From Segetibacter koreensis DSM 18137 (lineage in GTDB: Bacteria > Bacteroidota > Bacteroidia > Chitinophagales > Chitinophagaceae): 40,338 nt of DNA. Position 1 is the first letter of the stretch. Each line of letters opens with the position of its first letter. The position numbers and the translations under genes are program-made. Location of the stretch: contig NZ_KB893336.1 in NCBI RefSeq assembly GCF_000374045.1, positions 1 through 40,338 on the forward strand, in the 5' to 3' direction. Below the pieces are notes generated by a model. It saw only the letters and a program-made list of their open reading frames with translations. It did no database searches and had not been told where the DNA came from. This document shows, piece after piece, positions 1-8,030 of this stretch.

Positions 1-214
1 ACTTATGTAACAAAGTGCCGGCAGTTGCAGACTGTTTGTCTTTGCACTTATTACAACGCCGTATATGCTCCAGACCTGTCTTACTCCAGGATGTATTGCC
101 ACACTTTAAGCAAGTAAATTCCTTTTGCCATTTTAAACAACTCAGATATTTTAAACACTTTTCCTTGGTATCAAAATGCCTTGCAAACTCCAAAATGTCA
201 GTACCTTTAAACAT
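1..214 (-). CDS. IS1595-family transposase, N-terminal fragment (cut by window edge)
   Basis: The minus strand reads from an ATG at 214 without a stop to the left edge, giving 71 residues. It begins MFKGTDILEFARHFDTKEKC and carries a zinc-ribbon pair of motifs (CLKCGN, then RRCNKCKDKQ) followed by SATAGTLLHK. This order (a short helix with a conserved Cys, a zinc ribbon, then S-x-x-x-G-T-x-x-H) is typical of the N-terminus of IS1595/ISXO2-type DDE transposases. The catalytic domain lies outside the window, so completeness cannot be judged. I could not identify a terminal inverted repeat between 215 and 358. Family call fairly sure; group within the family not resolved. Confidence 0.75.
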   Translation of the reverse strand, partial: MFKGTDILEFARHFDTKEKCLKYLSCLKWQKEFTCLKCGNTSWSKTGLEHIRRCNKCKDKQSATAGTLLHK

Positions 215-358
215 AATTAACTATAAATTTTAGCTAAGTTACTGATATTGCTAATATTATTAGTTTTAGTATTGGAGTATTTAAAGGCCTATTTCTATTA
301 TTTTAATTTAACAGTAAACGTCCTTCAACACAATACTTCTTAATCCAAAACAGATTTT

Positions 359-1318
359 ATGAGAGAGATTAATCTAGCAAGAATGTATGCCCTTGTTGCT
401 GTTTTATGTATGATTTTCTCTTGTAATAAATCAAGCGATGTCAATGCCCCGTCTTCTGTTAATTCTGTTCCACTTAGAGGCAAACTGGCGGTCCAGTTGC
501 AGCTAGCTAAAGAAAACCTGCAGATTCAAAAAATTGATGCATCCATCATTTCATACAATCTCGAATCTGAACTAAAAGATGATAACCAGGTTTCGGCTTT
601 AAGGCAAAAATTAGTTGCTGAGGAAAATTTTGTGCCGGAATTTGATGGTTCGAATGCAGCCTCTTTTAATGTAAGTACTATTAAAGAGCGTATGTTGAAA
701 TATAGAAAAGACCCTAATGAAGAACAAAATATAGTGCAGAATTTGCAGCAGCAAGTCTTTCCCATTCTTAAAGTAGGCCAGAAAGTATTGACTATTTTAT
801 GGAATGCCAATGGAAAGCAATTTAAGTCGTTATGTGTATATAATGATGAGGGCATAGTTTACGACAACATGTTATCTAATATAGTTCTTGCCAAAGCTAC
901 AGCAGCAATAGATGAAGTGAAGCTTTCCTCTGCAAGCCTTAAAACAAACACTGCTCAACGACCCAAACAATATAGTTTTACATCAACCGTAAGGGATGTA
1001 ACTATTAAATGGTTATGGGGCGGCACGCGTGGAAAAGTGGTGATTAAGCATTATATAATCTGGAACGGATCTAATTATATATATGATCATGGTGGCAGCG
1101 TTGATGCGTGGATGTCTGTGGGTGCAGCAATGGGAAGATGGGCAAATAATTATCTTAACCGTCGCTCACGTTCTAAAATGGCGTGGGGCTACGGCTGGGC
1201 AACGCCAACTGCTTCTTTTAGTATAAAATTCAACAGTAAAAGCATCACTTTTTCGGCCACCACGAGCGGTGTGGGCAGTAAAGGCTCCGGAGACGGTATT
1301 CACACCATTTACTTATAA
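359..1318 (+). CDS. hypothetical lipoprotein
   Basis: This 319-residue protein is not recognised. The N-terminus is a hydrophobic stretch ending in IFSC, followed by N-K-S-S, which fits a lipoprotein signal with Cys22 as the lipidated residue. An alternative start is Met9 (position 383), which still leaves a good signal. The middle third (about residues 60-190) is charged and partly helical. The C-terminal third is rich in Gly, Trp and Tyr with alternating hydrophobic residues, which suggests a beta-rich exported domain. No catalytic motif is visible. It stands alone between the IS1595 fragment and the convergent ABC genes; no terminator was seen in the 58-bp gap to the next stop codon. Probably an outer-membrane or periplasmic lipoprotein of unknown function. 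Confidence 0.7.
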   Translation: MREINLARMYALVAVLCMIFSCNKSSDVNAPSSVNSVPLRGKLAVQLQLAKENLQIQKIDASIISYNLESELKDDNQVSALRQKLVAEENFVPEFDGSNAASFNVSTIKERMLKYRKDPNEEQNIVQNLQQQVFPILKVGQKVLTILWNANGKQFKSLCVYNDEGIVYDNMLSNIVLAKATAAIDEVKLSSASLKTNTAQRPKQYSFTSTVRDVTIKWLWGGTRGKVVIKHYIIWNGSNYIYDHGGSVDAWMSVGAAMGRWANNYLNRRSRSKMAWGYGWATPTASFSIKFNSKSITFSATTSGVGSKGSGDGIHTIYL

Positions 1319-1376
1319 TGGTTAACTATATGTTTTGCATATCTTGTTTGTCTGATTCCTGTTAAATACAATGTCG

Positions 1377-3143
1377 CTAACTAACTCTTACCCCATTCAA
1401 CAATTTATCAAGTGCATTGCTAAATGAACCTGCAGGAGTAACCTCACCCGAATTGACAAAGAAGATTTCATCAGCATTTTCAATAGTGTTTAAACGGTGA
1501 GCTATAATGACGCGGGTTGTTTCTTTTGGTAATTCATCTAAAATTTTACTAAGCAATTTTTCAGTAACAGTATCAATATTTGCTGTTGCTTCATCCAAAA
1601 TTAAAAGTTCAGGTTTGCGTAATACTGCACGAATAAAGGCGATCAGTTGTTTCTGCCCGAGGCTAACACTATCGCCTCCGGGTAGCACAAATGTTTCTAA
1701 GCCGTTATCAAATACTGACAGCAATTTTTCAAGATTCGCCTCTTTTATTACTCGCTCTAATTTCTCGTTAGAGTAGTTATTGTAACGATCGTTACCATAC
1801 AAAATATTCTCTTTCACTGTTCCTGTAAATAAAAATGGTTCCTGCAAAATGAACCCGATCTTATGTGTTCGTTCAGCATCACTATACGATCTTATATCTT
1901 TACCATTGAGCAGGATCGTACCTTTTGTAGGATCATATAACCGGGCGATCAGGGACGCTGTTGTAGTTTTGCCTCCTCCGGTTGGACCCACAAAAGCATA
2001 TGTTTTACCTTTTTCAAGTTTAATATTAATATTATGCAATATCTCCTGGCTATCGGGGTATTTGAAATGAACATTTCTGAATTCAATGAGTGAAGCTGGA
2101 GTTTTTATTATTAGGTCGTTAACAGGAACAGTTATGAGGTCACTATCGAGCGAAAGTATTTCCGCAATCCTATCCCATCCTGCCATGGCAAGCTGAAAAT
2201 TGACCCAAAGTGCAGCCAATTGCCGTAGAGGATTATAAAAATAAGTGGCATAAGCCAAATAGCTTACCAGCAATCCAATAGTAAATTGACCATCTGCAAT
2301 AAGGTAAACACCGTATGTCAAAACAATTAGTTGGGCTGCACTTGAGAGAAATTCATAAAAAGGGGGAAAAATCGTATTAGCCAGTCCTGCAGCTATGGAT
2401 GTTGTATAGCTTTTTCGGTTTGATTCTTCAAGTCGCTTTCTGAAATAATCACGTCGGTTGAAAGCAATAATTACCTTAAAGTTTCCTATACTATCCTGTA
2501 TCTCTGCACTCATGCCACCCACCGTTTTTAGCTTAATAGCATTTTTTTTCTTTACCCATGGTGATAGTATGCGGGTAAAAATAAAAATCATCATTGCCGG
2601 GATTAAAGCGGCAAGTCCCAATTTCACATTTATCACCAATAGAAAAATGCCCGCGCCAGTCATAGTTACAATGCTGGTAACAAATTGCAGCAGTGATTGA
2701 GAAAAAAATTGGTTCAATTTATCAGTATCGCTGTTGATCCTGGATATGAGATCGCCTGCTTTATTTTGATTAAAAAACGCGACAGGTAGATGCTGTAATT
2801 TGTTAAATATTGCATTACGCAAAGTATATAACGTGCGTTGTCCTACACCACCCATTAAGTTGGTTTGCAAATAACTGGCAGCTAAGCCTACAAGGTACAT
2901 AACCAGTAATATGCCGGAAAAAAGTAACACTCCGTTGTATTGCTTTTTCTGCACATAATTATCGATTGTATAACCTATTAAAAATGGGCCCGATAAGCTA
3001 ATTGCTGAATTGGTAAGAATGGCCAACAGTGCTAACAACAAATTCTTTTTTTCGTCTGTAATAAGTTTAAGCAAGCTTTTAAGTGCAGAGAGCGTAGAAG
3101 TTTTCTCCTTCTGTACACCAGGCTTAGTGAGGTTGTAATTCAT
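1377..3143 (-). CDS. ABC exporter half-transporter, ATPase-competent subunit of a heterodimer
   Basis: This 588-residue protein has an N-terminal six-helix exporter domain (about 35-320) fused to an ATP-binding domain (about 350-585). Walker A is GPTGGGKT near residue 386, the Q-loop is FILQEP, Walker B is ELLILDE with the catalytic Glu at 518, and the switch His is 549 in IIAHRL. The signature motif is VSLGQ instead of LSGGQ, so the second Gly is Leu. Its start codon lies inside the 3' end of the upstream ABC gene (20-bp overlap), so the two are co-transcribed and probably translationally coupled. In the heterodimer it should supply Walker A/B and the His of the active nucleotide site. Substrate unknown: multidrug, lipid or peptide export are all possible. 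No peptidase C39 domain is present. Confidence 0.93.
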   Translation of the reverse strand: MNYNLTKPGVQKEKTSTLSALKSLLKLITDEKKNLLLALLAILTNSAISLSGPFLIGYTIDNYVQKKQYNGVLLFSGILLVMYLVGLAASYLQTNLMGGVGQRTLYTLRNAIFNKLQHLPVAFFNQNKAGDLISRINSDTDKLNQFFSQSLLQFVTSIVTMTGAGIFLLVINVKLGLAALIPAMMIFIFTRILSPWVKKKNAIKLKTVGGMSAEIQDSIGNFKVIIAFNRRDYFRKRLEESNRKSYTTSIAAGLANTIFPPFYEFLSSAAQLIVLTYGVYLIADGQFTIGLLVSYLAYATYFYNPLRQLAALWVNFQLAMAGWDRIAEILSLDSDLITVPVNDLIIKTPASLIEFRNVHFKYPDSQEILHNINIKLEKGKTYAFVGPTGGGKTTTASLIARLYDPTKGTILLNGKDIRSYSDAERTHKIGFILQEPFLFTGTVKENILYGNDRYNNYSNEKLERVIKEANLEKLLSVFDNGLETFVLPGGDSVSLGQKQLIAFIRAVLRKPELLILDEATANIDTVTEKLLSKILDELPKETTRVIIAHRLNTIENADEIFFVNSGEVTPAGSFSNALDKLLNGVRVS

Positions 3144-4860
3144 AATTGCTGGTGCTTTGTTGTGAATTGAATATTTGTACGTATTCGGGGCTCGAATGCA
3201 TCAGTTCATTATGCGTTCCGCTTGCGATGATTTCCCCCTCCATTAAAAGAATGATCTGATCGTATTGCTCCACTGATGCTATTTTCTGAGTAACAGAGAG
3301 CAAGGTTATATTGGGATAATTATTATGTACGTTGGCTAAAATTTTCCTTTCAGTACTAGAATCAACACGTGCAGTAAAATCGTCAAGTAATAAAATTACA
3401 GGGTTTATAGCCAAGGCACGTGCCAGCATTATACGTTGTTTTTGACCACCGGAAAGGTTAGCCCCTCGCTCTGATATAACTGTATCAAATCTTGCAGGCA
3501 AACCATTAATAAATTCTTTTAATTCAGCGGTTGAAACCGCTTTTTCCAGCGATTCATCGGTAACTGTATTACTAAAAGCTATATTCTCACGAATGCTTAA
3601 GTTAAAAACAATACTGTCCTGGAATACAAAACCAACTTGAGTATGAAACGACTCACTCTTATAATCTTCCACCTGGTGACCATCTATGAAAATAGCGCCT
3701 TTCGTTGGCTTTAATAATCCGGTTAAGAGATATAAAAGTTGAGTTTTACCTGCAGCCGTAGGGCCGATTATAGCGACCTTAGAACCTGCTTTTACTGAAA
3801 ATGAAATATCTTTTAATACAGGCTTTTCTCCATAAGTTACTCTTACATCTTTAAATTCGATATCCCCACTAATTTTCGATGTAATTAAGCCTGCCCCCGT
3901 AGTCTCTGTTGTTTCCAGTACGGTGCTTATTCGTTGATAAGATGCAGTTGCCTGCGCAATTACATTGCTCATAAATCCGATAAGAATGATTGGAAAAATT
4001 AACAGGGACAAGTAACTGTTAAATGCAGCAAAATTACCCAGTGTCATACTGCCATTAATAACAAAATGACCTCCTAAAGCCAGGATGGCCAAACCAGCCA
4101 TGTTGGCTGTAAAAGTTATTACCGGTATTAGAGCTGCAAAAAGCCTCAGAATTGAAAGCCCGAAACCTAGCGCTTTTTTATTTGCTTCAAGAAATTTTTC
4201 ATATTCTAATTGCTGCGAATTAATAACTCTTATTAATGCCGACCCTAAAATACTCTCGTTTATTACCTTATTGAGCCAATCCATTACCTCCCTGCTTTTT
4301 ATAAATAGTTTCCTTACATTTTTTAATACAAAGAAAAATGTTATCCCTATTATTGGTATTACAGCAATTACCGCCAATGCCAGTTTCCAGTTGATGGTAA
4401 GTAGTAATACTGTTACGCCTATAATTATAAAAACTGATGACACTATAGAAACTATAGCTTGAGAAACAAACAACTTAATTGAATCTACATCCGCTGTAAG
4501 ATTGGTTAACAGTTTAGCTGGATTAGCAGCTTCTACCCAGCTATAACTTTGACTAGAGATTTTATCCGCCAATTTTGTGCGGAGATCCCTTGCCACACGC
4601 TCGGAAACATACGTCTGTATTACGTTTTGAAGATATGAAAATACAAATATTATTAGTACTGCAATTGCAAATAGTCTGATAAAATGTTTCGGTGAGAAGT
4701 TGCCGCTATTAAATGCATCTATGCCACTACCTATAATTTTAGGTAACCATAAATTAAGCCCGTTGCTAATTACCGCAAACAGTAGCAGCAAGCCAACCAT
4801 ACCTGCATATGGCTTCAACAGGCTTGATATACCTTTTTGTTTTCTACTCTGATCAGCCAT
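3124..4860 (-). CDS. ABC exporter half-transporter, degenerate-site subunit of a heterodimer
   Basis: This 578-residue protein is a fused membrane and ATPase half-transporter, first gene of a two-gene operon. Membrane helices fill about residues 20-300. The nucleotide domain has Walker A GPTAAGKT near 366, a perfect LSGGQ signature at 469-473, and Walker B VILLLDD in which the catalytic Glu is replaced by Asp494. The usual switch His is Gln525 (SVTQKI). A Walker B Asp and a missing switch His are the known marks of the non-catalytic half of heterodimeric exporters such as TM287/288, LmrCD and BmrCD. With the partner's VSLGQ signature, this gives one degenerate and one complete ATP site. Export substrate cannot be read from the sequence. 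Confidence 0.93.
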   Translation of the reverse strand: MADQSRKQKGISSLLKPYAGMVGLLLLFAVISNGLNLWLPKIIGSGIDAFNSGNFSPKHFIRLFAIAVLIIFVFSYLQNVIQTYVSERVARDLRTKLADKISSQSYSWVEAANPAKLLTNLTADVDSIKLFVSQAIVSIVSSVFIIIGVTVLLLTINWKLALAVIAVIPIIGITFFFVLKNVRKLFIKSREVMDWLNKVINESILGSALIRVINSQQLEYEKFLEANKKALGFGLSILRLFAALIPVITFTANMAGLAILALGGHFVINGSMTLGNFAAFNSYLSLLIFPIILIGFMSNVIAQATASYQRISTVLETTETTGAGLITSKISGDIEFKDVRVTYGEKPVLKDISFSVKAGSKVAIIGPTAAGKTQLLYLLTGLLKPTKGAIFIDGHQVEDYKSESFHTQVGFVFQDSIVFNLSIRENIAFSNTVTDESLEKAVSTAELKEFINGLPARFDTVISERGANLSGGQKQRIMLARALAINPVILLLDDFTARVDSSTERKILANVHNNYPNITLLSVTQKIASVEQYDQIILLMEGEIIASGTHNELMHSSPEYVQIFNSQQSTSNYELQPH

Positions 4861-5285
4861 GAAAATTATGTTGATTATGTTACTTTTCTACCAGTAAAGG
4901 TTTTTAAAAATCCACCGGTTTTTTTTTAAAATGAAATTATTTGTTCTTAGCCAGCCTGTCAGGAAAGATAAAGATTAATCTCTATAGTAGAGCTGGGCCT
5001 TGCACTTACAGTTTCAAAAAGCTGGATTGCTATTATTATTTTTCCATATTGCAAATTCCGAATTCAATATTATAAAGATAGCAGAAAATGATCTCTTATC
5101 ATTACTTTACTGTAGTGCTACTACTAACGCCTTCACCGAACGTAGTTTAGTGAGCTTGGTCAAGTTGAATGATGTTTTCTTCATTAGTTTGCCAAATATA
5201 AATAGCCCGACAATATACGCGCCACTGCAATCGACAGTTCAGTTAAGCGATAACTGGAGTTTAAAAACTTTTTATAAAACAAGTA
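4861..5285. other. 425-bp gap upstream of the ABC operon
   Basis: No gene with a convincing start or family fits here. A plus-strand frame (5000-5302, TTG start) runs into the convergent MFS gene and has no recognisable composition. On the minus strand there is a 25-codon ORF (5107-5184) with a possible -10 element just upstream, listed separately. The part nearest the ABC start (4861-4960) is very A/T-rich with a run of T at 4919-4927. Confidence 0.5.
5107..5184 (-). CDS. possible 25-residue leader-like peptide
   Basis: A short ORF reads M-K-K-T-S-F-N-L-T-K-L-T-K-L-R-S and ends in V-V-A-L-Q before TAA. The N-terminal pattern (MKK, then alternating Leu/Lys) resembles leader peptides of Bacteroidota ribosomal natural products such as class I lanthipeptides, but there is no GG site and no Cys-rich core. 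TATATTTG, a match to the Bacteroidota -10 consensus, lies 8 bases before the ATG. It is 246 bp upstream of the ABC exporter operon on the same strand. It may be a chance ORF, a regulatory upstream peptide, or the remnant of a precursor gene. Low confidence. Confidence 0.15.
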   Translation of the reverse strand: MKKTSFNLTKLTKLRSVKALVVALQ

Positions 5286-6572
5286 TCAGACGTTTAAAAT
5301 AACGGGCTTAATTACATCTTCCTTCAAGCTAACTTGTTTCAACGGATCAATGGCTAACCAAAGCAGGCTACCTGTTAGCATTACAAGGGCAACTACAAAA
5401 AGAGGGTAATCAAAATTATGGGTTACATCTACTATTTTACCAAATATAATGGCAAGAAAAAAAGCTCCCATCTGTCCAAAAAAATTCATCGCACCGGTAA
5501 CGGTTCCTGCATTATTTCTGCCGATGTCTGTACAAACTGCATATGAAACCATCACACCAAAAGAAAAGAAGCCATTCGCAGCAATAAGGCAAAAGGCTAC
5601 CAAATTACTTTGAGGTAAGATAGCAGCTAAAAAAATAAGTAAGCCACAAATACCAAGGCCAAACATACCAACAAACCGTCTTCCGAAACACAAGCCTTTT
5701 CGCCTGACCAAAAGATCGCCAGCAAATCCTCCAACTAAAAAGCCGATAATGCCAACTATAAACAATGTAAAAACAATGTTTTTCATTCCATTTTCTGAGA
5801 AATGCTTTCCTTCAACCAGGTACACTGGCATCCATGCTACAAAAAAATAATTAGCCCATTGGCAGCAAAAATACATGAGCATCAATGCCCAAAGGTTTCT
5901 GTTTCTAAGAATTACTTTCCATGGTATGTGATGGTGACTATTGCTAAACCGACAGTTACTTTCGATATATTGAACCTCTTTCGGTGATATTTTTTTCATT
6001 TGTGCGGGAAAATTTTGAAACCATGTATAACAGATAATGACCCAAATAACACCAATAGCAGCATTTACATAAAAAGGGGCACGCCAGCCAAAAGATACGG
6101 CTATGGGAATAATGATAAGAGGTGCTATTGCAGAACCAATTTGTGAACCTATACCTACCCACGTTAAAGACCGCCCGATTTCCTGAACAGGAAACCATCT
6201 TGATATTACGATCATGCAATTGGGATAAGTACCAGACTCTCCTACTCCAAATAAAAAACGGATTAAAATCAAAGAGAAAAGACCCGTTGCCAGACCGGTT
6301 AAAGCTGTAAATAAAGACCATAATAAAACGATACGAATAAAAAGGGCCTTCGGACCAATTTTATCTCCTAATATGCCTGAAGGAATTTCGAAAAGAGCAT
6401 AGGCCAATGAAAAAGAGGCCAGTACCCATCCAAACTGTCCATTTGTTAGGGCGAACTCACTTTTTATTCTTACACCTACAATAGAAATGCAAATACGATC
6501 GAGGTATGTTAGCGTAGTTAGTGAGCAGAGCAATGCTAACACACGGTAACGGTATGGAAGTTTTTGCAGCAT
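5286..6572 (-). CDS. MFS transporter, anion:cation symporter (ACS) type
   Basis: This 428-residue protein has about twelve membrane helices. Near the N-terminus TYLDRICISIV and then SGILGDKIGPKALFIR (the MFS loop 2-3 signature G-x-x-x-D-x-x-G) are visible, followed by RFLFGVGESGTYPNC and RWFPVQEIGRS, both typical of the ACS family. That family moves organic anions such as hexuronates, glucarate, tartrate or phthalate with protons. The sequence does not show which anion is used. No catabolic gene for a sugar acid is adjacent on the same strand. It is transcribed alone towards the ABC promoter region; the 286-bp region separating it from the nuclease gene at 6859 is shared by divergent promoters. 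Confidence 0.88.
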   Translation of the reverse strand: MLQKLPYRYRVLALLCSLTTLTYLDRICISIVGVRIKSEFALTNGQFGWVLASFSLAYALFEIPSGILGDKIGPKALFIRIVLLWSLFTALTGLATGLFSLILIRFLFGVGESGTYPNCMIVISRWFPVQEIGRSLTWVGIGSQIGSAIAPLIIIPIAVSFGWRAPFYVNAAIGVIWVIICYTWFQNFPAQMKKISPKEVQYIESNCRFSNSHHHIPWKVILRNRNLWALMLMYFCCQWANYFFVAWMPVYLVEGKHFSENGMKNIVFTLFIVGIIGFLVGGFAGDLLVRRKGLCFGRRFVGMFGLGICGLLIFLAAILPQSNLVAFCLIAANGFFSFGVMVSYAVCTDIGRNNAGTVTGAMNFFGQMGAFFLAIIFGKIVDVTHNFDYPLFVVALVMLTGSLLWLAIDPLKQVSLKEDVIKPVILNV

Positions 6573-6795
6573 TTCCTAAAATTATAGATTAATCGTTAGC
6601 AAAACTGGTAAGTAATGCAGCATTTTTATTCACCCGAATAGAAAGAGGATTTGGCTAAAGCTGCATAAAGCAAAGCAGATGAAAGTGGATTATAACCAAG
6701 CTTACAACATTTTTCGATGGCATTTAATTTTCTTTTTCCCTTCATTCATTCGTATGCTTAAGTCTCTTGAAAACTTACTACAAAAACAACGTTTA

Positions 6796-6826
6796 TTTGC
6801 ACTTTTTGAAAATTCTACTTGCTTTA
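6796..6826 (+). promoter_or_regulatory. candidate Bacteroidota promoter for the nuclease gene
   Basis: TTTG at 6796-6799 is followed after exactly 19 bases by TTGCTTTA (6819-6826), which matches TAnnTTTG in all but its second and last bases. Transcription would start near 6832, about 27 bases before the ATG at 6859, which supports that start rather than the longer reading frame beginning at 6679. Confidence 0.35.
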
Positions 6827-6858
6827 GACTAGACGGGGTACGAAAGGCGTTAATCAAG

Positions 6859-7683
6859 ATGAAAAATTCTACTTTGAAAATATTTGTTGTAATAATATTA
6901 TTAATTGCCTTTCCTATAGTAAGCTTTTGCGCTGCTATCTCCATTTGCACCTGGAACTTAAAAGACTTTGGGAAAAGTAAATCTTGTGCAGAAATTGCCT
7001 TTATTGCCAACGTCTTAAAAGATTATGATGTTGTAGCTATACAAGAAGTGGTAGCAGGATATGGAGGTGCGCAAGCTGTTGCAAGGCTGGTTGATGCACT
7101 TGACACAAAAGGCAGCAAATGGGACTATACTATTAGCGATCCTACAAGCAGCAGTGCTTATAAAACTGAAAGATATGCTTACATCTGGAAGAAAAATAAA
7201 GCAACCAGGAAGGGACGCGCATGGCTTGAAAAGAAATATAATATTGAAATTGATCGCGAGCCGTATTATATTACTTTAAGTGCAGAGGGTAAAGAAATTA
7301 CACTTGTTAATTTTCACGCGATTACTAAAAGTAAGCAACCGGAAACGGAGGTAAAGTACCTTAAATTTCTGCCGGGTTCTTATCCAAACCAAACATTGAT
7401 TTTTGTTGGAGATTTCAATCTTCCCCAATCACATTCGGTCTTTAATCCCTTAAAAGGAATGGGATATGAGCCTTTGTTATTAAATCAGAAAACCAGCTTG
7501 CGACAAAAGTGCATTAATAATGATTGCCTGGCTTCGGAGTATGACAATATGTTCTTTATAAGAAAGAAGTGTAAAGTAACAAGGTGTGGTATTATACCGT
7601 TCTATAACCGTAATACAGATTTTCATGAAGCAAGATTAATTTCTGACCATGTTCCTGTTTTTGCTGAAATTGAAATAATGTAA
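6859..7683 (+). CDS. secreted endonuclease/exonuclease/phosphatase-family protein
   Basis: With the ATG at 6859 the product is 274 residues and opens with a clean signal peptide (MKNSTLKIFVVIILLIAFP, cut near residue 25). An open frame extends back to 6679, but its extra 60 residues look unlike a protein start and would bury the signal. Motifs of the DNase I-like fold appear in order: CTWNLKDFG, the metal-binding Glu63 in VVAIQEV, a His in NFHAITK, FVGDFNLP with the Asp/Asn pair, and the C-terminal SDHVPV. The protein therefore has the full catalytic set of a Mg-dependent phosphodiesterase. An extracellular or periplasmic DNase is most likely; sphingomyelinase-like or phosphatase activity cannot be excluded. 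Monocistronic as far as can be seen. Confidence 0.85.
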   Translation: MKNSTLKIFVVIILLIAFPIVSFCAAISICTWNLKDFGKSKSCAEIAFIANVLKDYDVVAIQEVVAGYGGAQAVARLVDALDTKGSKWDYTISDPTSSSAYKTERYAYIWKKNKATRKGRAWLEKKYNIEIDREPYYITLSAEGKEITLVNFHAITKSKQPETEVKYLKFLPGSYPNQTLIFVGDFNLPQSHSVFNPLKGMGYEPLLLNQKTSLRQKCINNDCLASEYDNMFFIRKKCKVTRCGIIPFYNRNTDFHEARLISDHVPVFAEIEIM

Positions 7684-8030
7684 ATTCTCTTTTGTTAATG
7701 AAAACATTTCAGCTTTTACTACTCATCTTGTTTACAAATTTGCTTTTTCCATTCCAATTCATTTTACAGTTTTCCTTATGAATCGATAAAAAAAAAAAAA
7801 AAAATTATTTAAAAATGGTCCTAATTATATTACGATAAATTTGGAAATAACATATTTATTACCGTATCTTAGAGGTGAATTAAGAATTGATTGTTTTGTT
7901 AAGAAGCGAGCAGTTTCTTACTTTAAAGAAGCATTAGGTTAGTTAGCATATACGGGCTTAGGCAAGTATAAACTAAAGAATTTAATGCTTTTTCTTTTTC
8001 CATCATTTTTAAATATTTCAACTATCATTC
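7684..8030. other. 347-bp gap with a homopolymer and a hydrophobic mini-ORF
   Basis: A 27-codon ORF at 7698-7781 (MKTFQLLLLILFTNLLFPFQ and seven more residues) reads like a signal peptide with no protein behind it. Directly after it comes an uninterrupted run of 17 A at 7788-7804. The rest is A/T-rich with no recognisable gene. The nuclease gene (plus) and the aldo/keto reductase (minus) converge here; no GC-rich terminator stem was found. Confidence 0.5.

Noticed and set aside
15-233. Plus-strand 72-codon frame at the left edge
   Set aside because: It lies opposite the IS1595 transposase fragment, whose zinc-ribbon motifs are clear on the minus strand.
1377-4860. ABC pair as a peptide (bacteriocin) exporter with leader peptidase
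   Set aside because: No C39 peptidase domain at either N-terminus, and the only nearby leader-like ORF has no core peptide.
5000-5302. Plus-strand 100-codon frame between the ABC and MFS genes
   Set aside because: TTG start, runs into the convergent MFS gene and has no recognisable motif or signal; treated as chance.
5956-6321. Minus-strand 121-codon frame inside the MFS gene
   Set aside because: Frame shadow of the MFS transporter, which has an uninterrupted frame with family motifs.
6679-6858. Extended N-terminus of the nuclease gene
   Set aside because: The extra 60 residues would bury the signal peptide, and a candidate promoter lies inside this stretch.
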